Of a stretch of DNA of 64,000 nucleotides, positions 35,769 through 48,020 are shown one piece after another (positions within the stretch are counted from its first letter, which is position 1; the number at the start of each line of letters is the position of its first letter). The DNA comes from Pilaira anomala (lineage: Eukaryota > Mucoromycota > Mucoromycetes > Mucorales > Mucoraceae), in NCBI GenBank assembly GCA_025716855.1, contig JAIXMQ010000084.1:30129-94128 (forward strand), in the 5' to 3' direction. Under the pieces are notes generated by a model. It made no database searches. It was not told the origin of the DNA and saw only the letters and a list, made by a program, of their open reading frames with translations. Made by a program: the position numbers and the translations under genes.

Positions 35769-37769
35769 ATGACTTTAAAAAATTTACAATTCTCTTACAA
35801 CAAGTTTAAAACCGATGTGCAATCACAAATTGCAAGAAGTAATCCAATGCAAAAGCAAGACACGAAAGCTTTATCCATGTGGATTTTCCAGGAACGTAGT
35901 GACCTTGCCACTATGCGTACTATGGCTTATCAACGTAAAGAAACGGTCAAGGCTTTAAAGGATTGGATAAAAGAAGAAGTAGAAGAAGAAAGTGTAGAAA
36001 ATGGGCGTGATTTAGAGGATATTGTTGGAGATAAGTTGACTCGTTTACTTGAAAAGCAGATCGAAATTGAACAAGAGTATGCCAGTAAGTGATACAAATA
36101 AATAAATAAATAAATGTTTACAAAGACTAAGGTCCTCTTAGACAAGTTTCAACAGTATCGTCATGCTGTAAAATCGATTCGGGATAGAGAAGAAAAGTTA
36201 TCAGACGCAAGAGAAAAGAAACGATCACTTCAATCACGTATTGCCAACTTAAGCAAAACCAGCCCTAAATCACCCAAATTAGCTGAATTCCAAAAAGAAT
36301 TAAAATCATTGGCTCATGATACACATGAAAGTGAATTGGATTTAGCTGATTTCAAACGTTTTGCAATCAAAGAAGCATTCTATCTTCGATTTAATGCAAT
36401 GAATGAATACGCTGAAAAGACTGCTTTAATTGCTGGCTTTGGTAAATACTTGACTGATTTAATTGATATTGAACCTACTCCATCTACTCAACCTACTAGA
36501 AGTCCTTATGAAAAAGGTCCTGAAGCTGCCGTTATCTTTGCTGATGCTATAGATGCTGTTGATAATTGGAAACCTATGGCTGAAGATGAAAGACCTACAC
36601 TTGCAAATGATGTCATGACTGCTGGAAAAGGAAAAGAACCTGAAGGTATCACAAATCAACCACCAAAACTTCCACCACGTAAAGCTTCTTCTGTAGAAGT
36701 AGAAACAATGACTCAACCCACTGGTTATACTCCTGATGAAGTATCTCAAGCTACAGGTGATTTAAAGACAAGTCATGAAACTGAAGTAGATCTTGATAAA
36801 CTTGATTTATATGATGCTCCTCCACCAGCATACGATGGACCACCACCACCTGCCCACCAATCTTCTCCATTAAATTCAGATCAACCTATTATTCAAGATA
36901 GTGGTTATTCATTTAGTTCTCCTTATCAATCAAACGCTACTTTACCTCCAGCACCTCAACCACAACATCAACAATACAATCATCAAGTATTTGAATCTCC
37001 TGTACCTATGCATCAACAATCACCTTATGGCTCTCCTTACCCACAACACAATAATAATCATTACTTGCATCAAGAAAGTACTTATTATGATCAAACTGGT
37101 ATGTTATATAATACACAAGTCAATTATCAACAATTATATCGTCAAGTCAGTCAACGTAGACAACCTGCTGCTTATCGTCCTTATTCTGAATTTCAACAAC
37201 AATTTAATCATAATCAAAATGATGGAAATAATAACTTGAGACAAAAAGTAGATGCTGGTGGGTTCCGTATCCCTGCACCTACACCAACTCATGATACTGC
37301 TGAAGATGAAAAAGAGAAATTGGCTCAGTATTATAGACAACAAGATGAACAACAACAACAACAACAACAACAATATAATAATGTTTCTCATTATGATCAA
37401 TATGGTAATGTTGTCTCTCCTTATGATGGACCTCATCATACTCCATCTCAATACGGTGGTTCTCAATATGAAGGTTCTCAATATACTCAATCACAATATG
37501 CTCAATCACAATATGCCCAATCACAATATGCTCATTCTCAATATGAAGGATCTCAATACGGTGGTCAACAAGACTATCAACAAACACCTACGCAACAACA
37601 TCAACAATTACAATCTCAGAATTCGGTTCATCAACCTACATCTCCTCCTCCAGGTGTTTTTCAAGACCCTAATACTGCTGCTACTACTGCTACTACTAAT
37701 ACCACTAATAACATTACTCAAGAATTACATAAACCAAATTATGAACAAAAGATCCAAGAAGAAGAGTAA
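35769..37769 (+). CDS. PIL1: Eisosome BAR-domain protein Pil1/Lsp1 with long Gln-rich tail, 647 residues
   Basis: Builds eisosomes, the furrow-like plasma-membrane domains of fungi, by BAR-domain assembly on PIP2-rich membrane. Exons are 35769-36084 and 36142-37769; the 57-nt intron (GTAAGT...CTTAG) restores the family sequence QEYANKFQQYRHAVKSIR. Residues about 1-270 are the Pil1 domain (KALSMWIFQERSDLATMRTM, SKTSPKSPKLAEFQKEL, EYAEKTALIAGFGKYLTDL). The remaining 370 residues are low-complexity Pro/Gln/Tyr sequence with PPxY-like patches (DAPPPAYDGPPPP), polyQ, and a tandem SQY-centred repeat at about 541-585. Ordinary Pil1 proteins are about 340 residues, so the tail roughly doubles the protein. 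Confidence 0.95.
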
Positions 37770-38112
37770 AATAAAAAAAGACACACTTATTATTATTTCT
37801 TTTTTTGAAACATATATATATATAATAAAATTTTATAATGCAAACTATTTTTTATATATATGTTGTATTTTATTTTATAAAAAAAATGAAATGAAATGAA
37901 ATAAGGGAAGGGAAGTGAGCTTTTTTTTTGTTGTTGTTGTTGAAAATGATATTATTTACAGATAATAGAGAAGGGGGGAAGGGGGGAAGGAAAGGGGAGG
38001 AAGAAGAGAGGGAAAAGAAAGGGGGTATGATTGTGTGTGTGTGTGTGTGTGTGTGTTTTAAATGATTAATGTGTATATACGATTATTATAGAGTATGATT
38101 TTTTTTTCTTGC
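37770..38112. other. Convergent 3' region with G-rich tracts
   Basis: Between Pil1 (+) and the small CxxC protein (-). It holds a (TTG)n stretch, a G-rich run cluster at 37973-38025 and (GT)n at about 38033-38055. No gene. Confidence 0.7.
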
Positions 38113-38424
38113 TTAATGAAGGTTTACTACAACATGCATCCATTCATGATGTCTATTTGCAAAGTGTAAATTAATCCATTTGTGTACAAAGGCCCCATGA
38201 ATTCGGACTAATAGACGTTCAGAACACATTGGACAAGTTCTATAAGAGTATTTTTTGTCAACACCTGTTGTTGATGAAGTAGTAGAAGAAGAGGATGAAG
38301 AAGAGGAGGAAGATGCAGAAGATGATCTTCTTAACGAAGTCTTTTCTGGTGCTACCATCGTCTTTTTATTCAATATATCAAATGATGAGGATCTTAAGAG
38401 TGGTGAAGAGCTGACAATAGACAT
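38113..38424 (-). CDS. Small CxxC/His protein with serine-rich N-terminus, 103 residues
   Basis: Single-exon frame from ATG 38424. The first 55 residues are Ser/Arg-rich (SLLRRSSS-like phosphosite-dense sequence followed by a run of ten serines). The last 45 residues contain CPMCSERLLVRIHGAFVHKW, then INLHFANRHHEWMH: two cysteines spaced CxxC and several histidines, a plausible single zinc-binding site. I know no named family. The amphipathic, conserved-looking C-terminus argues for a real gene, while the serine run is mirrored by a GAA/GAT-rich shadow frame on the other strand. Confidence 0.6.
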   Translation of the reverse strand: MSIVSSSPLLRSSSFDILNKKTMVAPEKTSLRRSSSASSSSSSSSSSTTSSTTGVDKKYSYRTCPMCSERLLVRIHGAFVHKWINLHFANRHHEWMHVVVNLH

Positions 38425-41400
38425 TTTTCTTGTTATAGTAATAAGTAGTAGTGTTTGTTAAAATTTATAAAACTATATTGTTGATTTGCATGCAATAATT
38501 ATGAATATGTAAAAGAAACTTTTATCTAAAATATATAAAATAAAGAAGAAGAAAAAAAAAATCTTTTATACATATGTACCTTTTTATATATTTTTTTTTT
38601 TTTTTTTTTTTTTGGGGAAACACACATATTGTCATGGGAGGTGTAATATGCGCAATATCACAAAACACTAGTTTTCTTTTAATCAACAAACAATATTATG
38701 TTTGCTTATTTAGCGCCATTGAATAAATCATCTCATTTATTATAATAAATCCCGCCATTATTTTAATCTTGACCGTTCCCCCCACTCACTTTACCCCTTA
38801 ACTCTCTAATATCCCTTAGTGCATGAACTATATAGTTACCTTGGAAAAAAAAAAGAAAGAGAGAGAGAATTGACGTAACAAATAAAACGTAGTACAAAGT
38901 AATCTTTTTAGTTACTAAATAGCGCAAGTAACACACCTAAAATGTTTTTTTTTGTGTGAAAAAAAAAAAAAAGGTTTAATCTGGTGATTAATGTACACAA
39001 CTTTTTTTTTTTTTTTTTCATTTTTAACCTTTTAAAACTTATAAAATAAATTACATTGTATAAAAAAAATTAAAATGATATGTGAGGAAAAGAGAGAGAG
39101 AAAGGGAGGGAGAGCGACAGAGATAAAGTTAAATAAAATTGCGTGATGGTACGCTTAGCATTGGTAGATTTTAAGAATAAAATTTTATATATATATAAAA
39201 AAAAAAGGTACGCACATCAAATGACTAAGATTTTGTTTTTTTTTACGCCCTTTTTTCGATATACCTTACTTTAACTTAATCCGCATATTCTTTTACTACT
39301 CTTCTGTTTAATTCTCAACACCGTGATTGTCAAAAGAGAAGAAGAGAAATAAAAATTGTTTCATATACTTTTTTCAATTGATGATATACAATCATAAAAA
39401 GGGCCCGTTTAGTTCTAATAAAAAGTTTTTTTTTTTTTTTTTTTTTTTTTAAAGTGGGACAACTTTTTTCGGTTGACTTTTCGGCTGGATTTCCTGTCAT
39501 GGTAACAATAGAAACATGCTCATCTTTCTGTAATCGTTTAAATAATATGAATAAAGTTAGAATAAAGCCGAGTGTTACACTTTTAACAGTGTAAAAAGAG
39601 AGTGGGGAATTAGAAAGTGAGTAAATCTTCTTCTCTCTCTTTCTTTTTTAATTATAAAAAGTATTATTATTTATTTGTGTGTACTGATGATAAACATTTT
39701 AGTTATCCCCATGATATTTCATTTTCTCACCCAAGGACCGGGATGAGATTCGGGGGAGTTGGGGGAGTTGGGTGTAATGTTCTCGTTTATTTTATTTTTT
39801 TTATTTATGTATTTTTTAAAAAAAAAAAAGTATATTCAGACCTATGGTATAATCGTTACACAGGCCTAGTTATACTTGTGTGTGTGTAATAATGTACAGA
39901 GAGCACTGACCCTTTTGATATAATTGACCCTCATCAGCCCTTTTTTTTTATTATTATTATTTCCTCCCCCCCCCCAACAATAACAACTAAGCATACAACC
40001 GTTTTATCTATTTACACTGGTTTCATTATTATAGTATGGTCTATATTGATTATTACATCATTTAATGTATAACATTTCTTTTGCAAGATAAATACATATG
40101 TAAATCTCAATTTATTTAAACCATTCAATATCTGATAATAAAACGTTTCAACTAATAACTTTTTTAGCGTCTTAAAACAGAAAAATCGGAATCTCAACTT
40201 TTTCCTTCTCTCTGTTTTGGCACATCTACTATTATACGTGTCTATATATTATGCTCTTTAAAACACATTATCTTTTTGTTTCAAGACGATGGTTTCTTCA
40301 AAAAAGAACTTGTACATGTTTCACTCATTAGACAAGGAATGTGTTTTAATTATAACTTTATCATATTAGATCCCTTCTTGCTTAATCTCGCTTGCTCTCT
40401 CTCTTTTTTTTTTTTTTTTTTTTTTTAAAAAAATTTGTTGTTAATACCGATGTATATATGTATTCAACTACTTGGATTTAAAATATTTTGGCGTTAAGAG
40501 ATTTTTAACTAACCTAACTTCAAACGCACGGCAAATCAAGTTTTGTTTATGTACACTAACAAAGAATAAAGTTGTAACAAAAACAACCGCTTATTTGTAA
40601 TGTGTATCACCAAAAGAAAAAAAAGTCTCTAATTTTATAGTTCAAAAGAGGTGTACGACTTTTATTTCTTAAGTTTGCAGAAAAATATGCATATCTATGA
40701 ACTCTGTAGTAAATGACAAAAAAAAAAAACTCTAAATGTTCATAAACTTCTGGATAAAATAAAAAAAAAAATAGAATTGTATATATTTTAAAGTTTTTTT
40801 TTTCTTGGTTGTTAATCAACCCCAAATGTTTTATATAATTTTGTCGTTATCGTCGTCGTTCAGTCATAGATCTTTTTTTTTTTTTTTAATGAGATTGCGC
40901 GCCTCGATCCGGTGCAACTTATTTATAAAAATAAAGTTTTTATTTCTCCAGTATTTGTTTTTTTTAGGGAGAATAAATAAAACAGGATTTGGACAAGTTA
41001 AAACAGAAACGCGATCTAAAAAAAAAAAAAAAGATCAAATCCAACTATAAACAGGTTTCATAAATGTAGTTAAGAGATTCTTAATGTTTTGTCTTTTTGC
41101 AAAGTCTATTAATAGTTGCGACAAAGCAGAGCCTCTAATATCATTTGTGATAAGTCTATCTCTTGTGTGCAATGTGAGAGAGCTTTTAAAAGCTTTGTCG
41201 ATGATCGAGGAATTACATATTTTCGTACTACTTCTTTTCGGACCACTTCCTTTCATGGCATTTACTACTGATGATTATATACAGCTCGGTGGATATTTGT
41301 CTATATTGACAGTGGAATTAGAGCCCAACCACAAACAATGACTACTTTCTTCACATGAATGATAATAGACTCTATTGTTTCTAATTTATTCTTTCTTTTT

Positions 41401-41608
41401 CCACGTTTTATTTTATTTTATTTTTTATTCTCCACTTATTTGTAAACTGTAAAATGTATTTGTTTAAAGGACAATGTAGAATAGCTTGTTAAATATTTCT
41501 CATGATGTTGTTGATTCAGAAACGCTCTCTCTTTATGAGAAATTTATGTATTAAATATATCTACCATATAATTTCAGTTCACCTTCTTTTATTAGCTGAC
41601 AATTTGAT

Positions 41609-41770
41609 ATGTTGTCTTATAAGTCAGCAAATCTTTTATCAATTACTTCAGAGTTAATAAGTTCTACGGATTTCGATTCTTTGAAAGCCGAATTCAACGC
41701 TAGAGAAGATAGGTTGCCTAAATTCGTGATCATACTATGGATACCACGATATGAGGACATGTGGGAATAA
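41609..41770 (+). CDS. Possible short or relic reading frame, 53 residues
   Basis: Opens with ATG 41609 and ends TAA 41768-41770. It encodes a balanced peptide (TDFDSLKAEFNAREDRLPKF, then VIILWIPRYEDMWE) that does not look like a homopolymer shadow. No family is recognised and no upstream exon is evident; it could be a fragment of a decayed gene or transposase. Confidence 0.25.
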   Translation: MLSYKSANLLSITSELISSTDFDSLKAEFNAREDRLPKFVIILWIPRYEDMWE

Positions 41771-42190
41771 GATATGCCAAAAGACTAAAAGCTATTCTAT
41801 CACAATAATAAAAAAAAAACAACAGTATAATCGATACCATCAACAATATTATCATGAAAGCGACAGTTTTTTTTTTAATAATATTTTCATCAATAAGGAT
41901 ATGGTTCATTTACACGGTATATATTAAATAGGACTGTAACTTCTGGTTTTTAGAAGTCTTCTAAATGAAAGGATCCATTGTTTAACTTTCATGGCGCCAA
42001 TTTTATGTGTACAAAGCTTATCTGAAACTTTAATAAGTTTAAAGACTTCAACAGATAAGTATGTTGCTTTTATAAAAGTTGCATGCCGGCTAAGAGAGCC
42101 TGTTTATTACAACTAGTAACCTGCAAATTGAGGTAAGTCGTCATAGTAATTTTATCATTTATAAAAATGTGTTCATTATTGGAGAAGTGA

Positions 42191-42240
42191 ACTTCCCAAT
42201 ATAACACAAAAATTCAAATAAATGTGTGAACTTGGGAAGT
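42191..42240. repeat. Inverted repeat (possible hairpin)
   Basis: ACTTCCCAA (42191-42199) pairs with TTGGGAAGT (42232-42240) around a 32-nt spacer that itself holds ACACA/TGTGT. It is in a gene-free stretch. Confidence 0.6.
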
Positions 42241-42653
42241 CAAATTAAAGTCCATTGAGTATCTTGTATTACTGAGGTGATTTTTTTTTAGGCCAAAAGT
42301 TGGCTTACACATTACCCGTGCCATATTGTTATTATTCACATTAACGTACTCGTTATTGCACATGCTTCTCGGGTATCTAATTTCTCATTGTTACTAGTCT
42401 ACCTACTAATAAAAGCTAAAAAGAACCCTTGATTAAATGATCAATTTAACGAAATTATGATCCTATGATTATTTGGCCACACCAAGATTTACAACATTTA
42501 CTCTAATATATATCGCGTTACATTTATATTCCCTTCTGTGTTTCCATGTCATGGGGGGGGGGGGTTTAAAAAAATAAACAAATTTGATTTATGTGCAGGA
42601 AAAACTATTTTTTTTTATTTACAATATGGTACAAAAAAAAGATGATTTCTTGT

Positions 42654-42941
42654 TTACTCTGCCTTGTTATGATGATGCTTTTGCTTGGCTTCTTCTCTTT
42701 GCTTATGAGCTTCATTCATCTTTTCGATAGTCTCCTTATCTTCTTCAGCTAATTCTTCATCGATACGTTCACCTCTGGATGCCTTGGAGGGTTCGTGACC
42801 GAAATTCTTTTGGTTATGTTTTTCCAATTCCTTCAAGTCGTTGAACATTTCATTGTGACCTTCATTGGACTTTTCATAGGGACGACCTGCACCTAAGGCG
42901 GTTTCAGCGTGGGCAATTTGAGAGGGAGCTTTGTGAGACAT
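42654..42941 (-). CDS. Small hydrophilic protein, 95 residues
   Basis: Single-exon gene with an ATG at 42941 behind a normal A/T-rich leader. The product is highly charged and without hydrophobic core: MSHKAPSQIAHAETALGAG, then EKHNQKNFGHEPSKASRGER, ELAEEDKETIEKMNEAHKQR and a Lys/His tail. The composition (Glu, Lys, His, Ala; almost no large hydrophobics) resembles hydrophilin/stress-protectant proteins. No family is assigned and the function is unknown. It lies about 165 bp from the 3' end of the POLD4 gene, same strand. Confidence 0.7.
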   Translation of the reverse strand: MSHKAPSQIAHAETALGAGRPYEKSNEGHNEMFNDLKELEKHNQKNFGHEPSKASRGERIDEELAEEDKETIEKMNEAHKQREEAKQKHHHNKAE

Positions 42942-43105
42942 GTTTATATATAATATTTAATCGAGATGTATTAATGAAAAGAAAAAAAAAATTTAGAAAA
43001 CATCAATGCTTTTATATATTGAAAATTTTCCTTCTTGACAAGGGAGTTTTATTTTTTACAAATCAGCTAAAAAAAAAAAAAAAAATTTATGTCATTGAGG
43101 TATCA

Positions 43106-43684
43106 TTATATGCTCCTAAATTGACTAAAAACATTTTCCTGGTAAAATTTAGTCTTATCTTTCAATAGGCTGTTTCTGACAGACTGTGGAGGACTTAATC
43201 CTAGAGCATCAGCACGATCTAAATATACACTTTTTTAGTACGTTTTTATGATTTAAGGCATTAAAATGTCAAATACCCCAGCGGTCAATTCTACTTAAAC
43301 CGACACATGGTCCATAAGTGTAATCCAAATCAAAATGTCTAAGCATTTTATCAGTTTCATCCAATAAACGCTCCTCGTGAACTAAATAAATTCTGTATTA
43401 ACTAAACTATTTTCGGGTCTTTTTATTTTCTGCAAAACAATACTTTGTGGCTTTTTCCATTCTATTTCCTGCTCTGTATCTTTTTATTATACGTTAATTC
43501 AACAGTAAACTTGTGTGTGTGTGTGTTTTTTTTTTGAAAAATACAAACCTCTAGTCTTTAATTCCTGCTTCACACTACCAATTTTTAAAACACTATCATC
43601 ATCAATAGACTTAGTTTTAAACTCCTGTTTAGTATGACGACGTGTCTTTGGAATATTCAATGAAGTTTGTGTTTTTGGTGCCAT
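43106..43684 (-). CDS. POLD4: DNA polymerase delta small subunit 4 (POLD4/Cdm1-like), 117 residues
   Basis: Accessory subunit of replicative DNA polymerase delta. Three exons on the minus strand: 43684-43549, 43381-43277 and 43218-43106, all phase 1 junctions. The family signature is clear: EERLLDETDKMLRHFDLDYT, then YGPCVGLSRIDRWDRADALG and LSPPQSVRNSLL, matching the POLD4 consensus of a short helix, D-x-x-x-x-YGP-C-G-x-x-R-x-x-RW and a C-terminal helix. The N-terminus is basic with a possible PCNA-interacting stretch (KTQTSLNIPKTRR), less certain. Intron 1 (43548-43382) is 167 nt, longer than usual here, and includes a (CA)n run. The final residues after KDK are weakly conserved and depend on reading through to TAA at 43108-43106. 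Confidence 0.88.
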
Positions 43685-45087
43685 TATTATAATAAGAAAA
43701 AAAAAAGTAAGAGAAAAAGGATGGTTTTATGTCATGTGCAATTGATTTTATGCATTTTTTCAAGTTGATATATTGAGTTCTTTTTTTTCTCGCAGACATG
43801 AAAAAAGTTTGGTTGGCCAACATAAGTAACATCATTATGATGAATATCCTCTCATTATAGAAGGTGCTGGAATTCAAGTTTTTTTTTTTTTTTAGTGAGT
43901 TTAATGGTGTTAAGTATGATCATACAGAAATGTAATGCTTAAGCGATTCCTTTAGGCACGTTTGGTTGTAATCAAAAATTAAACGGCATGAAATGGCAAT
44001 ATGACATTACGATAAGTCTGTTTGATGCATATTACACGACCTATTTTGATTGGGAAATATATGTCTTAAAATATTTTTACCATGGGTAAAGAAAAAAAAA
44101 AATTAGAACCTTACATATTAGTCTGTAACTGACACTTATAAAAAAAATAAAACAGCGTTTGACTTTAACGAAAATGTTCTAGTGATATTTTCTTAACTAC
44201 TACAAACTATTAGAATAACTAGGTATGGATGATGACTTTGGATGTATGATGACCGGTAAACTTAAATGTTTTATTAAGGTCTATCACATAACATTTTATT
44301 TTGAGCACTAAGCCCAGGCTTTCTCTCTTTCTCGCGTTGCTGAACCTGTCCCATGATTAAGATTCTTAATTCCGACAAAAACATGGATAACGACACGGAA
44401 ACAAAGAAAGGGTTACGAAACTTTGCCATTGAATCTATTAATTTCATTTGGAATAAAGCGCACACGTGAATTCAATTACAGGAAGAAGACTATAAAAATC
44501 AGATCCATCCGCTATTATCAATTGTAATTGCAAAGCTCAACAGTATATTTATATGTATTCCAAAATGAAAATTTGAAGTAGACGGACTACATGTGTAATT
44601 TATTGTATTATCTTTTTGAGCTTGTATCGTTCTACTCGATAAATTAACTCATCAACATTGTATGGGTATTATTATTAGTTATAGAGATGTGGCACTATAA
44701 AATCAGTCGTTTTTTACAAGAATGGTCATACAATAACTTAAAAAGCATGTTCCCGTCGATCCTCATCCTGATATAGCACAAAGCGATATAAGAAGCTAAT
44801 AAAAGCGCACATAGATTAAAAAAATAACAAAAAAGGAATGGATAGTTCGGTCTGTTCCAAATTTAAGGAATATTTACTTTCTATGTGAAATAAATTAAGT
44901 GCAATGTGTTATCTTCTTTTTCCCTGACTATTGGGACGAACCAATTGGACTCTTATATTGTGTTAAACTGTATGTACACACACACAAAAAAAAAAAGAGG
45001 GATGTAATTAATATAGTAACTGAGAATAATTTATTGAGGCCTAAAGTTAAATAGAAAGGGAAAAATACAATACAAAATAAAGAAATT
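43685..45087. other. Intergenic region (1.4 kb)
   Basis: AT-rich, upstream of POLD4 and downstream of the sulfatase gene. A minus-strand frame at 44274-44465 (KLIDSMAKFRNPFFVSVSLS...) is balanced in composition but unrecognised; it is noted as possible relic only. Confidence 0.5.
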
Positions 45088-47385
45088 CTAGTTTCCGAAC
45101 CCGTAAAAGTTATATTCAGCCCAATTGACCGGATTTTCTAAAAGCTTGACATCAACTGGAATTGCATCCTTTTCAAAATTTTCGTCAAGAATAGTTTGAC
45201 CAACTGCTTGTTCGGGCTCTGGTACCAATTTCATTAATTCATGATACTCCTTGGGTATAATAACTTTGCTGTCTGTATTGGCGCTATCGCTTATTCTTCT
45301 TTGGAAATATTGTTGTGTGATTCTTCGTGGAGGAATTTCTGTAATATTTGAAACGAAATGTTGACCAATGACAGGAGATTCGTTAGTGGCTGCATAGAAA
45401 TCAAGACACTCTTCAAACTGGATCTTTCTAAATTGCGAATAATGAGCATCGTATTTCTTGTGTAAAGCGTCCTTCAAAGTCTTTACATTTTTATCGTTAG
45501 GATGAAGGATTCTCCAAGGATCACGACAGGTTTCAGCTCGACAGGATTTGAGTACGACTAAAAGAGCATCTAGTCGATTAACAATTTGACTATGAACATC
45601 AGTGTACAAATTCTTCATCTCATAAGGATCATTCTTTAAATCATAAAATTCATGTTCTCCTGTACACCAAACACTATACATATCTATGTGGTACATAAAA
45701 ATAACCAAATTAGTAATATGTACTTCCAAATCGATCGACATGAGTGTAACATATAATAAATCACTTACAATTATAATCCTCGGAAATGACACGAAGAGTT
45801 TTATAAGTATTGGGACCTTCGAACCCAATATTATAATTCTCTGCAAATAAACGAGAATTCCAGAATTCAACCGAGAAACTTTCTTTAGATACAGGTTTAC
45901 GATGTCTTGCAAGCTCTTTAGTTAATGGCATAACACCACCATCTACCCAAGAAGGAATATGTTCATCACCACCAGCAATAGCAACGAAAGTAGGAGCTAA
46001 ATCATGATGGGCACTTACTACTTGGCTCACCTTACCTTTACCAATACCGGGACCTCGTACAATTAAAGGAACGCTAAACAAATTAAGAAGACTATTAGTT
46101 TATAATCGACTTTTTTTTTTTTTTTTTTTTTTTTGAAATTATTCATTTGTATGGCGCAATATCAAAACTTACTTTATATCTTCTTCCAAATTAGTACATT
46201 TACCCGGGTAGGCTCTATGTTGACCAAGATGGTAACCGTTATCAGCACTGTAAAAGACAAAGGTGTTATCTAATTCACCTGATTTTTCTAATTCTTCAAA
46301 AATGGTACCGACGATTTCATCAACGGATTGTAAGGCACGAAGACGGTTTCTGTAGGTCTCATCTAATGCTTCAACAAGAGTTGCGTTTAATTTTTCAAGT
46401 GTCTTCCAGTAAGAGGCTGTTTTGACCTGTTGGTCTGGATTGAAATGAGGTGTACGAGGAACTTATAGAATGAAGAATTGTTAAAATCCTTTGCTTTCTA
46501 GTTATGTTCCCATTAATACATTACCTTTTACATCCTTAAAAAGGTGGGCATGACGAGCAGCTGGAATAGGATCACTTGTCTTCATAGCACCATCTTTACC
46601 AACTTCAAATTGACCATGAGGTGCCATAGGTGCCACTATTTATAAGGAGAGTAATTTAGCCTAAAGTAACAGAAAAAAAAATACACATACCCCATAAAAA
46701 GAAAGGATCTTCTTGTGCCTGAACTCTCTTGAGAGCAGCACGGGTCTTGGCATGGACAACATCTGTTTGGTAAACATCCTTATAGTAAACAGGTGGTTCA
46801 CCGTTCACAGAGAATACAGCCGAGTTATAAATATAAGTATAAGGATCAACCAATTGATCTTGATGATTAAAGCCTCGAGGCGTAGGGTTGTTGTAGTTAT
46901 TCACAGAGTATTGATTCATCAATTTACCAATGTAATTAGTATTATAACCCGATTTTTGTAACCAAATGGGTAAATAGTCTTCGCCTAGTTTCAAGGTATT
47001 AAAACGTTCATAGCCTCCATAAGGAGGTGATACGTCAGTGATACTAAAAGGGGGGGAAAAAAAAAGTATAAAAATATATTACTTATAATTCATGACAAGA
47101 TAGTTTTACTTACTTTGTGTTGTGAGCATATTGACCTCTCAAAAGACCAACACGGCTAGGACAACAAACAGCAATGGTAGCATAATGGTTTTCGTAAACT
47201 GTACCTTCGTCAATCAAATACTTTTGAACATTTGGCATATACTTTAAGGAATCCAGCTTATGATCTTGATCATCGGTAAAGATAAAGATAATATTAGGTT
47301 TCTTCTTGGCTTCTGTATGTTTTTGAGCATTGACCGAGGTAAGTGCAAGGATGGCACCCAGTAGTAACAAGGAAGCTGTTTTCAT
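45088..47385 (-). CDS. Secreted sulfatase (arylsulfatase family), 641 residues
   Basis: Six exons on the minus strand: 47385-47114, 47043-46691, 46635-46525, 46461-46173, 46073-45769 and 45683-45088. A signal peptide (MKTASLLLLGAILALTSVNA) leads into the family start KPNIIFIFTDDQD, whose aspartates bind Ca2+. The formylglycine motif is CCPSR at 74-78, with C74 the residue expected to be oxidised. Further active-site pieces are GYNTNYIGKLMN, APMAPHG, FYSADNGYHLGQH and VPLIVRGPGIGKG. EFYDLKNDPYEMKNLY is the conserved C-terminal segment. The layout resembles N-acetylglucosamine-6-sulfatase-type and fungal arylsulfatases; the substrate is not deducible. It hydrolyses sulfate esters outside the cell or in the vacuole, perhaps for sulfur scavenging. 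Confidence 0.95.
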
Positions 47386-47536
47386 TATTGAGAAAAATGT
47401 TAGATAAAGAAAAGTTTAAAATATCTCGCTTTGGCTTATTTCATTAAGGGTTTTTATATTGATGATTTTTCGAATTGCGTTCCATCTTATGCGTGCCACA
47501 CAATTTTTTTTTTTTTTTTATTGGCACTTTTGATCA

Positions 47537-47629
<93 letters not shown>

Positions 47630-48020
47630 ATGGTTAGTGACACATGATGAAAATGGCGTAATACACATTTTGAATATCGAAATAAATGCAAAATATCCCG
47701 TCATTTGACAGAGATATACTCTTGAAGTATATATCTGTATAACCATCATATCGATAAATATAACCAATTGTATTATTTTGAAGAAAAATATCCAAAAAAG
47801 GACCTTTTTATTATTATAATTGATGTGGATCTATAATGATTCATGTTGGAGGCATGTAAAAAAAAAAAAAAGAGGAAAAAAAAAGAAGAAGATCAGATAA
47901 TAGTGTTGAAATATTATAAATCTAAAAAAAAGTAATATATACAATGCATGCACAATAAACCACGGAACTATTTGTTTAATGTCATAATTTCCTTACAAGT
48001 ATAATACTTTTAATTTTTTT
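47386..48020. other. Intergenic region with very long T run
   Basis: Sulfatase promoter and 3' flank of the uS12m gene; it includes the 85-nt T run listed separately. No gene. Confidence 0.6.
47540..47624. repeat. Poly-T tract, 85 nt
   Basis: Uninterrupted T from 47540 to 47624, about 155-240 bp upstream of the sulfatase start codon (poly-A on the coding strand). Confidence 0.85.

Larger units (their letters stand above)
38425..42653. other. Gene-poor region (4.2 kb)
   Basis: AT-rich DNA with T-runs (about 39426-39450, 40404-40426), microsatellites, a C-run near 39966 and a G10 run near 42556. Candidate coding relics are a 53-residue frame at 41609-41770 (+) and a 73-residue frame at 41038-41256 (-); neither is supported by a recognised family. 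A 9-bp inverted repeat is at 42191-42240. Confidence 0.5.

Noticed and set aside
37252..37899. Plus-strand frame rich in Asn/Ile/Leu
   Set aside because: Shadow frame of the Gln-rich Pil1 tail; composition is a direct product of CAA/CAT repeats.
41038..41256. 73-codon minus-strand frame (KGSGPKRSSTK...)
   Set aside because: Faintly transposase-like C-terminus, but overlapped by an equally long opposite frame and without a recognisable domain.
44274..44465. 63-codon minus-strand frame
   Set aside because: Balanced composition but no family, no clear promoter and no partner exons; left only as a remark.
47534..47767. Minus-strand polylysine frame
   Set aside because: Created by the 85-nt homopolymer.
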